From assembly GCF_900104525.1 (NCBI RefSeq), contig NZ_LT629711.1, positions 2,356,001 through 2,420,000 on the forward strand: DNA of 64,000 nt, in the 5' to 3' direction. Below the pieces are notes generated by a model, which was not told the origin of the DNA, did no database searches, and saw only the letters and a program-made list of their open reading frames with translations. The translations under genes and the position numbers were made by a program. The DNA is from Pedococcus dokdonensis (GTDB lineage Bacteria > Actinomycetota > Actinomycetes > Actinomycetales > Dermatophilaceae). How positions within the stretch are numbered: position 1 is the first letter of the stretch; each line of letters starts with the position of its first letter. Of this stretch, positions 27,239-36,354 are shown piece by piece.

Positions 27239-30200
27239 TTACGGAATCTCCGTCACCGTGAGGTCGTCGACGCCGTACGTCACGGGTCCGTTGGTGACCG
27301 TGGCGCTGAGGTAGGGGTAGAGGGCCACCGACCCGGCCGCCTGGAGCGCCGTGCCGCTGTCGGTCGCGGACAACGTCCACGCCGTGGGCTCGGTCGTCCC
27401 CGACTTCCAGATCTTGACCCGCACCGTGGTGGGCGAGGTGCCGAACGTCTGCAGGCGCACCTGCATCCGGTCGTTGGCCGCGTAGGTCAGGCCGGGGACC
27501 GTGATGCTGGTGAGCACGGTCTCCGTGGCGCCCTCGTTGCGGGTCAGCCAGACGGCGGTCGCCCCACCGGCGGCGAAGCGGATCTTCGCCCGGTAGTCCT
27601 GGGTCGTGCTGACCCGGCGTCCGATCACGCTGATGTACTGGCCACCGCCGGTCGGCTCCTTGTCGGTCGTCACCGTGACGCGCACGTCGCTGCGGGTGCT
27701 GGAGACGCCGTTCAGGGCGGCCGTCGAACCCTCACCGGCGTTCAGCCAGACCTTGCCCAGACCGCTGTTGACGGTCCACCGGGTGATCGTGCCACCCAGC
27801 GTCCACGCGCCACCGGTCTCGGCCGAGCCCCAGCCGGACGTCGAGGTCCGGCCGAAGTGGTCCTCGGCGAGGATCGACTGCGCCGCCACCGTGACCGAGC
27901 TGGTCGTCGTGGTGGTGGCACCGCGGTCGTCGGTCACGGTGAGGGCCACCGTGTAGGTGCCGGCCGCGGCATACGTGTGGGTCGCCGTGGCGCCCGACCC
28001 GGCAGCCGTGCCGTCACCCCAGCTCCACGAGTAGGACGCGATGGTGCCGTCGGCGTCGGACGAGCCGGAGCCGTTGACGGACAGCGCCAGGAACGTGGCC
28101 GAGCTGGTGAACGAGGCCACCGGCGCCTGGTTGGCCACCACGGTCACCGACGCGCTCGAGGTGTTGGTCGCCCCGTCGTCGTCGGTCACGGTCAGCTCGA
28201 CCGTGTAGGTGCCGGCCGCGGCATACGTGTGGGTCGCCGTGGCGCCCGAGCCGGCGGCCGTGCCGTCGCCCCAGTTCCACGAGTAGGACGCGATGGTGCC
28301 GTCAGGGTCGGACGAGCCCGAGCCGTTCACCGACAGGGCCAACAGGTCCTTGGTGCTGGTGAACGAGGCCGTCGGCGCCTGGTTCGGCGGCTCGACCACG
28401 CTGATCACCTGCGAGGAGGTGGTCGTGGCGCCCCGGTCGTCCGTCACGGTCAACGCGACCGTGTAGGCGCCCGCGGCCGCGTAGGTGTGGGTCGCCGTGG
28501 CGCCCGAGCCGGCGGCCGTGCCGTCGCCCCAGTTCCACGAGTACGACGCGATGGTGCCATCGGCGTCGGACGAGCCCGAGCCGTTCACCGACAGCGCGAG
28601 GAACGTGCTCGACGTCGTGAACGAGGACACCGGGGGCTGGTTCGTCGTGACCGTGACGGGTGCGCTCGTGGTGTTGGTGGCGCCGTCGTCGTCGGTCACG
28701 GTGAGGGCCACCGTGTAGGTGCCCGCCGCCGCGTAGGTGTGGGTCGCCGTCGCGCCGGACCCAGCCGGCGTGCCGTCACCCCAGCTCCACGACCACGAGG
28801 CGATCGAGCCGTCCGGGTCCGAGGAGCCCGTGCCGTTGACCGAGATGTCGAGCAGGTCCTTGGTGCTCGAGAACGACGCGGTCGGCGACTGGTTCGGGAT
28901 CGCACCACCGGCCGCCTCGAAGTGGCTGCGGACCTGCGCCGCCGTGAGGGCCGTGGCGTAGACCGCCGCCTCGTCGACCGTGCCGGCGAGGTAGTTGCTG
29001 GTCTGGCCGCCGTAGCAGCGGTCGCCACCCACGCGCCAGTAGCCCACGAAGCTGGCCGCGTCGGTCGCGGCGTTGCTCGCGACCTGGAGGCCGTCGACAT
29101 AGAGCTTCATGCCGTCGGCACCCTGGGTCGCCACGGCGTGGTGCCACTGGTTGTCGTTGTAGGAGGTCGTCGTCTCGGCGAGGTTGCGCACCGCGCCCGA
29201 GGTCCCGAACTGCAGCCGCCCGTTGTTGAGCATGCAGATCTGTCGGTCCGAGCTGCTGGCGCTGCTCAGCGTCGTCGACGAGCTGTTGCCGAAGCCGATG
29301 AGGCGCCCACCACGGGTGGTGTTGGTCTTGAACCACACCTCCGCGGAGTAGGTCTTCGGCGACGTGGCGGTCTCACGGCTGACGATGGCGCCGCTGTTGC
29401 CGTTGAGGGTCGCCGCCCGGTTCGTGGCGCTGGCCGGCGAGCCAGCCGCACCCCAGGTGACGCCGGCCAGCACGGAGCCGTCCTGGCCGCTGGCCGACGA
29501 GTCGAGCACCGACGAGCCGGAGGTCTCGTCCAGCCGCCAGAACTGGTCGGGCGACTGGGCGTTGACGGCCTGGGAGTAGGCGTCAGCAGGGGGCGTGCTC
29601 CAGCTCTGCGACCGACCGGAGTCGAGGTAGTGCGCCTGGATCCGGCTCTGCGACAGCACGGTCGGGTAGACCGCGACCTCGTCGACGGAGCCGCTCAGGG
29701 CGCCGTTGCTCGGCCGGTTGGGCAGCCCACTGGTCTGGTCGGCCAGGAGCCGCCAGTAGCCGACGAACGGGTACATCGTGACCGGGTTCTGGTCGCGACC
29801 GACGCGGCGGCCGTCGACGTAGAGGGAGATCCCGTCGGCGCCGGCCGTGGCTGCGACGTGGTGCCAGGCGTTGTCGTTGACGGTGCGCGCGCTGCGCACC
29901 GAGCGGACGGTCCCGGTCGGACCGGTCTGCGCGAAGGCGATCCGGTTGCCGCTGTCGACGTAGAGGACCAGGTCGTTGGTCGCCGACGCACTGGTGCCGG
30001 ACTGGGTGTTGCCGTAGCCGACGATCCGGCCACCTGACGAGCTGGACGTCTGGATCCAGCCCTCGACCGTGACCTCGGACGGGTGCGGGTCGACCAGCGT
30101 CGGGTAGAGCTTCGGCGACGAGCCGCCGGACGAGCGGACCGCGGAGTCGCCGCTCACGGCACCGGACTGGCCGAAGGTCACGCCGGTGGACGTGCCCCCG

Positions 30201-31963
30201 TTGAACCCGGCCGAGTCGAGGTAGCCCGGGCCGGCGTCACCGAGGCGCCAGAGGTGCGACGGGTTGTCGGCGCGGACCGAGGCCACGTAGGCGGGCATCG
30301 GGGTGGACGAGACGGTCACCGAGTTGGAGGCCAGGCTCCACTGGACGTTGCCGTCCTTGTCCTTGGCCCGCACCTTGTAGGTGTGCACCGTCCCCGGTGC
30401 GACGCCGGTGTCGGTGAAGCTGAGGCCGGGCAGGGTCCAGAAGTTGCTCGCCGCGGTGACCGCACCGATCGTCGGCCCGTTGTCGCGGTAGACGTCGTAG
30501 GTCAGGGTCGCGTCGTCCCAGTCGTAGACGGTGCCGAAGTCCACCTTGACGCGACCGGCCTCGGTGGAGGTGGCGATCGGGTCCATGGCGGTGCTGTAGA
30601 GCGGCTTGGCCGCCTTGGGCGAGGAGGCCGGCAGCGCGAACCGCACGAGCCCCTGCTGTGCCTTGCCGTTCACGGTCGGGAACTCGCCACCGAAGACGAC
30701 GTAGTTGCCGCCACCGGTGACGTTCCACGCGGCCTGCCGGTCAGCCGTGTAGGTGCCGAACTTGAAGTCGGGGAACCAGTGCAGGATGCCGGCGTAGGGG
30801 ATGCCGCGGAAGTCCCAGCCGTAGGCGTCGGTCCGGGCGGTGATGCCCACCGGGGTGGTCGGCTCGGCGGTGACCTTCTGCCAGCGGGCCCGCGGGCTCG
30901 TGTCGGGGAACGAGCCGACCACGGTGCAGTCGTGCGAGTGGCTGACGGAGTAGAGCACGCCGTTCAGCGGGAAGGAGCTGTAGTGGTCGCCGAGGCAGTC
31001 GTTGACGTAGTTGAGGTTGCCGGTGGTGGGGTCGGCGGCGAAGGTGCCCTCGAACGAGGCGCCGGAGCCGAACGCGTAGCCGGTCCCGAAGATCTGGGTG
31101 CCGTCGGTGCTGAGGCTGGTGATGCCGCCGTTGTAGCCGGCGGTGCGGATCTTGGTGTTCGCCGCCCAGGGCAGCACCGCACCGGTGGTGGCGTCGACCG
31201 AACCCATGCCGTATGCCGCCGTGCCCGACAGCGTCTCGAAGGAGCCGCCGAGGATCACGCGGCTGCCGTCGGGCGCGAGCTGCATGGCCAGGACGGTGGC
31301 GTTGACCCCGCCGGCCGAGGGGGCCCAGCTGGACAGGGTGACCGGCGAGCTCACCGAGAACGCGGCGAGGGCGGCGCGCGCCTGGCCACCGGCCGACGGG
31401 AAGCTGCCGCCGACGTAGACCGTGGAGCTCGAGACCGCGAGGGCGCGCACCTGGCCGCCGGCCACGCCGGCCCAGGGCAGGAGCGATCCGTCGGCGGTCG
31501 AGAACGCGGCGATCTTGCCGCGCGCGACGCCGTCGACGGCACTGAAGTCACCGCCGACGTAGACGCGCGACCCGTCGGGCGACCTGGTGATGGCCAGGCC
31601 CTGGGCGTTGAGGGAGTGGTTGAACGACGCGACCCGCTCACCCGTGGTGATGTCGTAGGCGAAGATGTTGAGCGCGTCGATCTCGCCCGCGCCACCGGGG
31701 GCGACGCCCGGCGGGCGCGCCTTGGTGAAGCTGCCGGTCGCGTAGACGGTGTTGCCGACCACGACCTGGCTCCACACCACGCCGTTGATCTGCCACGTCG
31801 GGAGCGCGTCGGCGGTCACGGTGGTCGGCGGCGTGGCCTGGGCCCCGGCATCGGCGGCCATCGCGGCGGGACTCGCCACGATGAAGCCGAACCACACGAG
31901 TGCGGCCGTGGTCACGGTCGCGACGAGCCGGCGAACCGGTCCGCGGAGTTGCTCAACGTGCAT
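27239..31963 (-). CDS. Giant secreted PKD/LamG-domain protein (copy 2)
   Basis: 1574 residues, paralogous to the next gene along its whole length. It shares the entry segment DALPTWQINGVV, the propeller-like region, two LamG domains and four PKD domains (about residues 1024-1357), then the closing domain that opens EDHFGRTSTSGWGS. An N-terminal signal segment (LVATVTTAALVWFGFIVASPA) is present. The ATG overlaps the upstream flippase by 11 bases. As one of two tandem copies with clear sequence divergence it looks like an old duplication kept for related functions. Role inferred: an extracellular glycan-binding or adhesion protein exported with the polymer; there is no direct evidence. Confidence 0.88.
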   Translation of the reverse strand: MHVEQLRGPVRRLVATVTTAALVWFGFIVASPAAMAADAGAQATPPTTVTADALPTWQINGVVWSQVVVGNTVYATGSFTKARPPGVAPGGAGEIDALNIFAYDITTGERVASFNHSLNAQGLAITRSPDGSRVYVGGDFSAVDGVARGKIAAFSTADGSLLPWAGVAGGQVRALAVSSSTVYVGGSFPSAGGQARAALAAFSVSSPVTLSSWAPSAGGVNATVLAMQLAPDGSRVILGGSFETLSGTAAYGMGSVDATTGAVLPWAANTKIRTAGYNGGITSLSTDGTQIFGTGYAFGSGASFEGTFAADPTTGNLNYVNDCLGDHYSSFPLNGVLYSVSHSHDCTVVGSFPDTSPRARWQKVTAEPTTPVGITARTDAYGWDFRGIPYAGILHWFPDFKFGTYTADRQAAWNVTGGGNYVVFGGEFPTVNGKAQQGLVRFALPASSPKAAKPLYSTAMDPIATSTEAGRVKVDFGTVYDWDDATLTYDVYRDNGPTIGAVTAASNFWTLPGLSFTDTGVAPGTVHTYKVRAKDKDGNVQWSLASNSVTVSSTPMPAYVASVRADNPSHLWRLGDAGPGYLDSAGFNGGTSTGVTFGQSGAVSGDSAVRSSGGSSPKLYPTLVDPHPSEVTVEGWIQTSSSSGGRIVGYGNTQSGTSASATNDLVLYVDSGNRIAFAQTGPTGTVRSVRSARTVNDNAWHHVAATAGADGISLYVDGRRVGRDQNPVTMYPFVGYWRLLADQTSGLPNRPSNGALSGSVDEVAVYPTVLSQSRIQAHYLDSGRSQSWSTPPADAYSQAVNAQSPDQFWRLDETSGSSVLDSSASGQDGSVLAGVTWGAAGSPASATNRAATLNGNSGAIVSRETATSPKTYSAEVWFKTNTTRGGRLIGFGNSSSTTLSSASSSDRQICMLNNGRLQFGTSGAVRNLAETTTSYNDNQWHHAVATQGADGMKLYVDGLQVASNAATDAASFVGYWRVGGDRCYGGQTSNYLAGTVDEAAVYATALTAAQVRSHFEAAGGAIPNQSPTASFSSTKDLLDISVNGTGSSDPDGSIASWSWSWGDGTPAGSGATATHTYAAAGTYTVALTVTDDDGATNTTSAPVTVTTNQPPVSSFTTSSTFLALSVNGSGSSDADGTIASYSWNWGDGTAAGSGATATHTYAAAGAYTVALTVTDDRGATTTSSQVISVVEPPNQAPTASFTSTKDLLALSVNGSGSSDPDGTIASYSWNWGDGTAAGSGATATHTYAAAGTYTVELTVTDDDGATNTSSASVTVVANQAPVASFTSSATFLALSVNGSGSSDADGTIASYSWSWGDGTAAGSGATATHTYAAAGTYTVALTVTDDRGATTTTTSSVTVAAQSILAEDHFGRTSTSGWGSAETGGAWTLGGTITRWTVNSGLGKVWLNAGEGSTAALNGVSSTRSDVRVTVTTDKEPTGGGQYISVIGRRVSTTQDYRAKIRFAAGGATAVWLTRNEGATETVLTSITVPGLTYAANDRMQVRLQTFGTSPTTVRVKIWKSGTTEPTAWTLSATDSGTALQAAGSVALYPYLSATVTNGPVTYGVDDLTVTEIP
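27890..28880 (-). repeat. Four-copy PKD-domain coding repeat in copy 2
   Basis: Four tandem PKD-coding units of about 250 bases, again with recurring blocks for the NWGD turn and the HTYAAAGTYTV strand. The units in this gene resemble one another more than they resemble those in the neighbouring gene, which suggests gene conversion within the array. Confidence 0.8.
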
Positions 31964-33269
31964 GGTGGGCTGCCTCTCGGGGCTGCGCGGTGGCGGGGAC
32001 TGCCAGGGCGGGAGTGGACTGCTCGGCGCGGAGCATGGAACCGATCACGAGTGCGCGGATGGCGAGACCACCCACGACAGGACCGGCGGCGAGCGCGAAT
32101 GGTGTTGCGGTGTAAGGCATGCCGCCCCAGAGGAGCAGCCCCAGGACGCCGAGCGAGACACTCGCGTCGACGCCGCGGATCAGGAGGGGCACCCGCTGCT
32201 GGCCACGGGAGACCGCGAGGCACAGCAGGGGTGTGAACGTGGCGGTCGACGCGGCATAGACCGACCACCCGAGGACCGTGACGGCCGGGAGGTCGAACGA
32301 CCCACCGGTGATCCACGGACCGACCACCGGCACGAGCGCCCACAGCGCCACGCCGACGAGGAGGACCGCGGCGACCATGGCGACGGACGCGCGCACCGCG
32401 CTCGGGACCAGCGCGGCCAGGGGACGCGCCCGGTCGCGGGAGTAGGAGGCCAGGAGGAACGAGCCGAAGCCCTGGATGGCGAGGATCGCGGGCGCGACGT
32501 AGATGCGGGCGGCCTCGACCTGGCCGAGGGCCGCACCGCCGGCCGCTGCCACCACGAAGACCCGCATCGCGGTGAAGACGCCCGGGTTGACGGCCACCTG
32601 GGCGCCGCGCCACGCCCCGAACGAGGCGACCGCGCGCAGGTCCGCACCGGACCACGGTGCGAGCCAGCGCTCCTGCGGGGCGACCAGCCGGAGGGCGACG
32701 ACCAGTCCGGCGAGCTGTCCGACTGCGACGGCGGCCAGGAAGGCGCCCAGACCGAGCGGACCGCGGGTGGCGGTGACCGCGACGGTCGCGAGCGCCACGA
32801 AGAGTGCGACGCCGTCGACGAGGACGAGACGCCAGAACTGGAGACCGGCCATCAGGACGCGACGCGCGACCTCCTCGACCTGGAAGAGGGCGCCGGCCGC
32901 GAAGAACACCAGCGCCTCGCCGGCCGACAGGGTGTCCGTGGCCCACAGCACGGCGCCCGCGATCGACGGTCCGACGAACGCGAGGAGCAGCGTCCACGCC
33001 TGCAGGGCGGCACGGACCCGGACGTCGGCGCGGTCGAGCACGGTCAGCGAGTCACCGACGAAACCGCTGGTGATCGCGGTGGTCAGGACGATCACGCCGA
33101 GGCAGAGGGCCACGACGCCGAGGCCACGCGCACCGAGCAGGTGGGCCGCGAGGACCTGGAGGGCAAAGCTCCCGGCCGCCTGCCAGACCTGGGCGATGAC
33201 CGCCCCGGAGGCACGCGACGTCACGAGCGACCGCAGCCGCGCGCTTCGGGACGGTGAGGGGTGGGTCAC
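31953..33269 (-). CDS. Polysaccharide flippase (Wzx/MATE-like)
   Basis: 438 residues with about twelve hydrophobic segments, the layout of lipid-linked oligosaccharide flippases of the polysaccharide biosynthesis family. The start is a GTG at 33269 that overlaps the preceding lipoprotein stop by four bases (GTGA). It is the third gene of the operon that starts with the initiating sugar transferase. Its stop at 31953 lies 11 bases inside the next gene, so the transcript is tightly packed. The flippase would carry the lipid-linked repeat unit across the membrane before polymerisation; the polymerase-like gene at 19947 is the expected partner. Confidence 0.85.
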   Translation of the reverse strand: MTHPSPSRSARLRSLVTSRASGAVIAQVWQAAGSFALQVLAAHLLGARGLGVVALCLGVIVLTTAITSGFVGDSLTVLDRADVRVRAALQAWTLLLAFVGPSIAGAVLWATDTLSAGEALVFFAAGALFQVEEVARRVLMAGLQFWRLVLVDGVALFVALATVAVTATRGPLGLGAFLAAVAVGQLAGLVVALRLVAPQERWLAPWSGADLRAVASFGAWRGAQVAVNPGVFTAMRVFVVAAAGGAALGQVEAARIYVAPAILAIQGFGSFLLASYSRDRARPLAALVPSAVRASVAMVAAVLLVGVALWALVPVVGPWITGGSFDLPAVTVLGWSVYAASTATFTPLLCLAVSRGQQRVPLLIRGVDASVSLGVLGLLLWGGMPYTATPFALAAGPVVGGLAIRALVIGSMLRAEQSTPALAVPATAQPREAAHHAR

Positions 33270-33934
33270 TTGGCCACGACCGCGCCACTGTAGGTGGCCG
33301 AGGTGTGCAGGCCGTCGAAGTCGACGACCATCGTGACGCGGTTGAGCTGCTTGACGGGGACGGCGAAGGCGTAGAGGGCGGTGGCCGAGGCGCCGGGCTT
33401 CACGGTGCCCGAGAAGTCGTAGGTGCCGGCGCTGTCGGTGTAGACGGGCGCGGCCAGCTGCGCGGAGGCACCGTACGTCGTGGTCACGACGACCTGGTTG
33501 AGGTTCACGGCCTTGGTCGAGCCGTTGGTGAGCTTGACGGTGAACCGGACGTACTCACGGCCGTTCATGACGCCGGCGCCGTGGCCCTTCTCGATGCCCT
33601 TCTCGGCCTTCGTCAGGGTGACCTTGACCCCGTCGGGGTAGGTGACCGGCGCGGTGAACTTCGCGCCCGGCGCGCTCACCGACGGCGTGTTGGGCTGCCC
33701 GTCCCGCTTGACCTTGGCCACCGACTTCACCGGCTGCGGCAGCGGGGGCGACACCGTGGCCGGGGTGGTCTCGGTGCTCTCGGTGTCGGGAGTCTCCGTC
33801 GGCGTGGACGAGGACGTCGCGGACGTGCTGGCCGTGGCCGCCGAGGCCTGACCGGTGCCACCGCAGCCGGACAGGCTGGCGGCGGCGAGGGCGAGACCCG
33901 CGAGGGCGACGGAGAGACGAAGGCGCGGCGACAT
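33266..33934 (-). CDS. DUF4352-like secreted lipoprotein
   Basis: 222 residues with a lipobox: the N-terminal run ALAGLALAAASLSGCGG ends at a Cys at about residue 23. A Ser/Thr-rich linker (about 30-65) precedes a beta-sandwich-like domain with segments GKGAGV-like and VRFTVKLTNGSTKAVNLNQ, typical of DUF4352 proteins that bind or modulate partners outside the membrane. Function is unknown. Start at 33934 shares one base with the stop of the sugar-transferase gene (TGATG), and its stop overlaps the flippase start (GTGA), so it belongs to this operon. Confidence 0.8.
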   Translation of the reverse strand: MSPRLRLSVALAGLALAAASLSGCGGTGQASAATASTSATSSSTPTETPDTESTETTPATVSPPLPQPVKSVAKVKRDGQPNTPSVSAPGAKFTAPVTYPDGVKVTLTKAEKGIEKGHGAGVMNGREYVRFTVKLTNGSTKAVNLNQVVVTTTYGASAQLAAPVYTDSAGTYDFSGTVKPGASATALYAFAVPVKQLNRVTMVVDFDGLHTSATYSGAVVAK

Positions 33935-35463
33935 CAGTAGGCACCCTTTCCACGCAGGACCGCGCGAGCGGTGCGGACGATGATCTGCAGGTCGAGCACG
34001 AGCGACCAGTTGTCGACGTACCAGAGGTCGAGCCGGAGCGACTCGTCCCAGTTCAGGTCGCTGCGACCGCTGACCTGCCACAGGCCGGTGAGGCCGGGCC
34101 GGACCCGCAGTCGACGGACGGCGTCGGACTCGTAGCCGGCGACCTCGGCCGGGAGCGGCGGCCGCGGGCCCACGAGCGACATCTCGCCGCGCAGCACGTT
34201 GACGAGCTGTGGCAGCTCGTCGAGGGAGTAGCGGCGCAGGAACCCGCCGACCCGCGTGATCCGCGGGTCACGGCGCATCTTGAAGAGCACCGTGTTGCCG
34301 GCGTCGGCGGCGGCGCTCAGCTGGGCCAGGCGCTGCTCGGCGTCGACGCCCATGCTGCGGAACTTCAGCATGCTGAAGGTCTCGCCCCGGGCCCCGACCC
34401 GGGTCTGGCGGAACAGCACGGGGCCCGGGGAGTCGAGGCGGATCGCGACCGCGATGGCGGCCAGGACCGGGAGCGCGGCGAGGGTGAGGCCGAGCGCGAG
34501 GCACCAGTCGACGGCCCGCTTGACCACCCGGCGGGCGCCGGACATCGCCGGCCGCTCGACGTGCAGCAGCGGCATGCCGGCTGCGGGGCGGATCGACAGG
34601 CGCGGCCCGGCGACGTCGAGGAGCCCGGTGGCGACGACCAGGTCGACGGAGCGCTCCTCGAGCGACCAGGCCAGGCGACGCAGCGCGCGGCCGCTGAGGT
34701 CGGGGTCGCCGGACACGGCGACGACCTCGGCGTTGAGCAGGTCGATGGCGTGCAGCGCCTCCTCCGGGTAGCCGAAGACCGGGATGCCCTCGACCTCGGA
34801 GGAGAAGTCGCCGCCGTTGGTGATGCCCGAGACGCAGGCACCCACCACGCGCATCCCCTCGCCGGGCGCCTGCTGGAGCTGGCGGATCATCGGCCCGACC
34901 GTGCGGACGTTGCCGATGACGACGGTGCGCTGGGTGTCGAGGCCGACGGTGCGCCGGCGCAGCAGCGAGCGCCGCAGCAGGTTGCGGGCCACCAGTCCGA
35001 GGACGATGAGCATCGGGACGATGACGAGGACGAGCCCCCGGGCGAGCTCGAAGTGCAGGACCCAGGAGCCGAGCACGGCGACGCCGCCCAGGCTCAGGGC
35101 GGCGCGGGCGACGGCGCGGTACTCGTCGGTGGTGATGCCGAGGAACCGCTGCTCGTAGCCGTGGAACAGCTGCAGCATGAGCAACCAGACGCCGGGCAGC
35201 ACCAGCGCGACGCCCCACCGGACGGCCGCAGGGGCGCTCCCGACGGGGAGGGCGAGGACCACGGCCGAGGTGACCACGGCGGTGCTGATGTCGGCGAGCA
35301 GCGCGCGACGGCGGTAGCCCACGTGCCAGGGACGGGTGGGCTTGCTGTGCCGGGCTGACCGGCTCGGCGGTCCCGGCCGAGGAGAGGTCGGCTCTGCTGT
35401 GTGCTTGCGCACCCATTCCGCCCGTGCCGGCGAAACGGACTTTGCCCCCGCAAGATCCGTCAT
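33934..35463 (-). CDS. Undecaprenyl-phosphate sugar phosphotransferase (WbaP/CpsE type)
   Basis: 509 residues. The N-terminal half has four or five membrane segments and a Rossmann-like CoA-binding-type domain, and the C-terminal catalytic domain (about 310-509) has the family marks: KRAVDWCLALGL, LDSPGPVLFRQ, FSMLKFRSM, DELPQLVNVLRGEMSLVG and GPRPPLP. It begins repeat-unit assembly by moving a sugar phosphate to undecaprenyl phosphate. ATG at 35463 is preferred over the GTG six bases earlier because the GGGGAG site is 5 bases from it. It is the first gene of the minus-strand operon with lipoprotein, flippase, PKD proteins and glycosyltransferase. Confidence 0.92.
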   Translation of the reverse strand: MTDLAGAKSVSPARAEWVRKHTAEPTSPRPGPPSRSARHSKPTRPWHVGYRRRALLADISTAVVTSAVVLALPVGSAPAAVRWGVALVLPGVWLLMLQLFHGYEQRFLGITTDEYRAVARAALSLGGVAVLGSWVLHFELARGLVLVIVPMLIVLGLVARNLLRRSLLRRRTVGLDTQRTVVIGNVRTVGPMIRQLQQAPGEGMRVVGACVSGITNGGDFSSEVEGIPVFGYPEEALHAIDLLNAEVVAVSGDPDLSGRALRRLAWSLEERSVDLVVATGLLDVAGPRLSIRPAAGMPLLHVERPAMSGARRVVKRAVDWCLALGLTLAALPVLAAIAVAIRLDSPGPVLFRQTRVGARGETFSMLKFRSMGVDAEQRLAQLSAAADAGNTVLFKMRRDPRITRVGGFLRRYSLDELPQLVNVLRGEMSLVGPRPPLPAEVAGYESDAVRRLRVRPGLTGLWQVSGRSDLNWDESLRLDLWYVDNWSLVLDLQIIVRTARAVLRGKGAY

Positions 35464-35679
35464 GCTCACTCCCCTAGACCGCGTTCCGCGCCTGAAGGCA
35501 AGTCCTCGTGGACCTACCGCGATGCCCTCACGTAAAGACTTCTTCAGGCTTTGGAAATGCTGTCACCACAGGGGTTGACGCACATACGATCGCGGGGCTA
35601 GGCCAGACAACCGCACCTGCACTACGGGCTATGGCGTAGGCCCCTCCACCGTTTGGGGGAGACGACCGGGCGGTTCGCG
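35464..35679 (-). promoter_or_regulatory. Promoter region of the glycopolymer operon (pth 3' side)
   Basis: This 216-base gap has no gene. On the minus strand it lies upstream of the initiating sugar transferase, so it should hold that operon's promoter. It contains an A/T-rich stretch around 35530-35565 and a small inverted repeat GTCC-TCGT-GGAC at 35502-35513. A TTGAC-like block at 35575 is on the plus strand and does not have a matching -10 at the proper distance. I cannot name the promoter with confidence. Confidence 0.4.
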
Positions 35680-36282
35680 TCAGGCTGGTGAGTGGAACCT
35701 CTGCTGGGCGTGGAGAATCCCCTCGGTCACGACCATCTCGGCGGCGTCCGCGGCGTCGCCGAGGAGGAACGGCAGCTCCTTGCGCTCGGCCGTCCCGAAG
35801 TCCCGCAGCACGAAGTCGGCGGCGTCCATCCGCCCCGGGGGCCGGCCGATCCCGACCCGCACCCGCAGGTAGTCCTTGGTGCCGAGCGCCGACGAGATGG
35901 AGCGCAGGCCGTTGTGGCCGCCCTCTCCCCCGCCCTTCTTCAACCGGACGTCGCCGGCCGGGATGTCGAGCTCGTCGTGGACGACGACGAGCCGGTCCAC
36001 CGCCACCGAGAAGAACGTCATCAGCGCCTTGACCGGGCCGCCCGACTCGTTCATGTAGGACGACGGGACGGCCACGACCGCGGCCGGGCCCGGCGCCCCT
36101 CCGGGCAGGGTGCCGATCCGCACCGTCGCCGCGGAGGCCCGGGCCTTGTGCGTCGTCAGCTTCGTGCCACCGCGCGCGGCGAGCTCGTTGACGACCATGG
36201 CGCCGACGTTGTGCCGGTTCCCGGCGTACCTGGGACCGGGGTTGCCCAGTCCCACCACGAGCCAGGTGCCGTCGTCACTCAC
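35680..36282 (-). CDS. pth: Peptidyl-tRNA hydrolase
   Basis: About 200 residues, releasing tRNA from peptidyl-tRNA that dissociates from stalled ribosomes. Family marks include [21 protein letters not shown] with the catalytic His-Asn region, [46 protein letters not shown] and [19 protein letters not shown] at 36282 is chosen; a TTG three codons earlier is less likely. It follows rplY on the minus strand, the arrangement seen in other actinobacteria, but a strong hairpin (36293-36337) lies between the two. Confidence 0.95.
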   Translation of the reverse strand: MSDDGTWLVVGLGNPGPRYAGNRHNVGAMVVNELAARGGTKLTTHKARASAATVRIGTLPGGAPGPAAVVAVPSSYMNESGGPVKALMTFFSVAVDRLVVVHDELDIPAGDVRLKKGGGEGGHNGLRSISSALGTKDYLRVRVGIGRPPGRMDAADFVLRDFGTAERKELPFLLGDAADAAEMVVTEGILHAQQRFHSPA

Positions 36283-36292
36283 GGGGCGCAAG

Positions 36293-36337
36293 TATGCCGG
36301 AAGGCCAGGTCAGTGACTGACCTGGCCTTCCGGCATA
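36293..36337. terminator. 45-base near-perfect hairpin between rplY and pth
   Basis: Two 22-base arms, perfectly complementary, close on a single base: TATGCCGGAAGGCCAGGTCA and its complement continue around 36293-36337. It stands just upstream of pth and just downstream of the rplY stop, so on the minus strand it would fold at the end of the rplY message. There is no T-run after it, so it may end transcription only partly or stabilise the rplY 3' end; processing before pth is also possible. Confidence 0.75.
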
Positions 36338-36354
36338 CAGACGGAGTGCGGGAC

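Noticed and set aside
23055..28880. Regular repeats resembling a CRISPR array
   Set aside because: The repeats are coding, about 250 bases long and contain PKD domains; there are no short repeats with unique spacers.
35575..35605. Promoter TTGACG with TACGAT on the plus strand
   Set aside because: The spacing is only four bases and no plus-strand gene follows.
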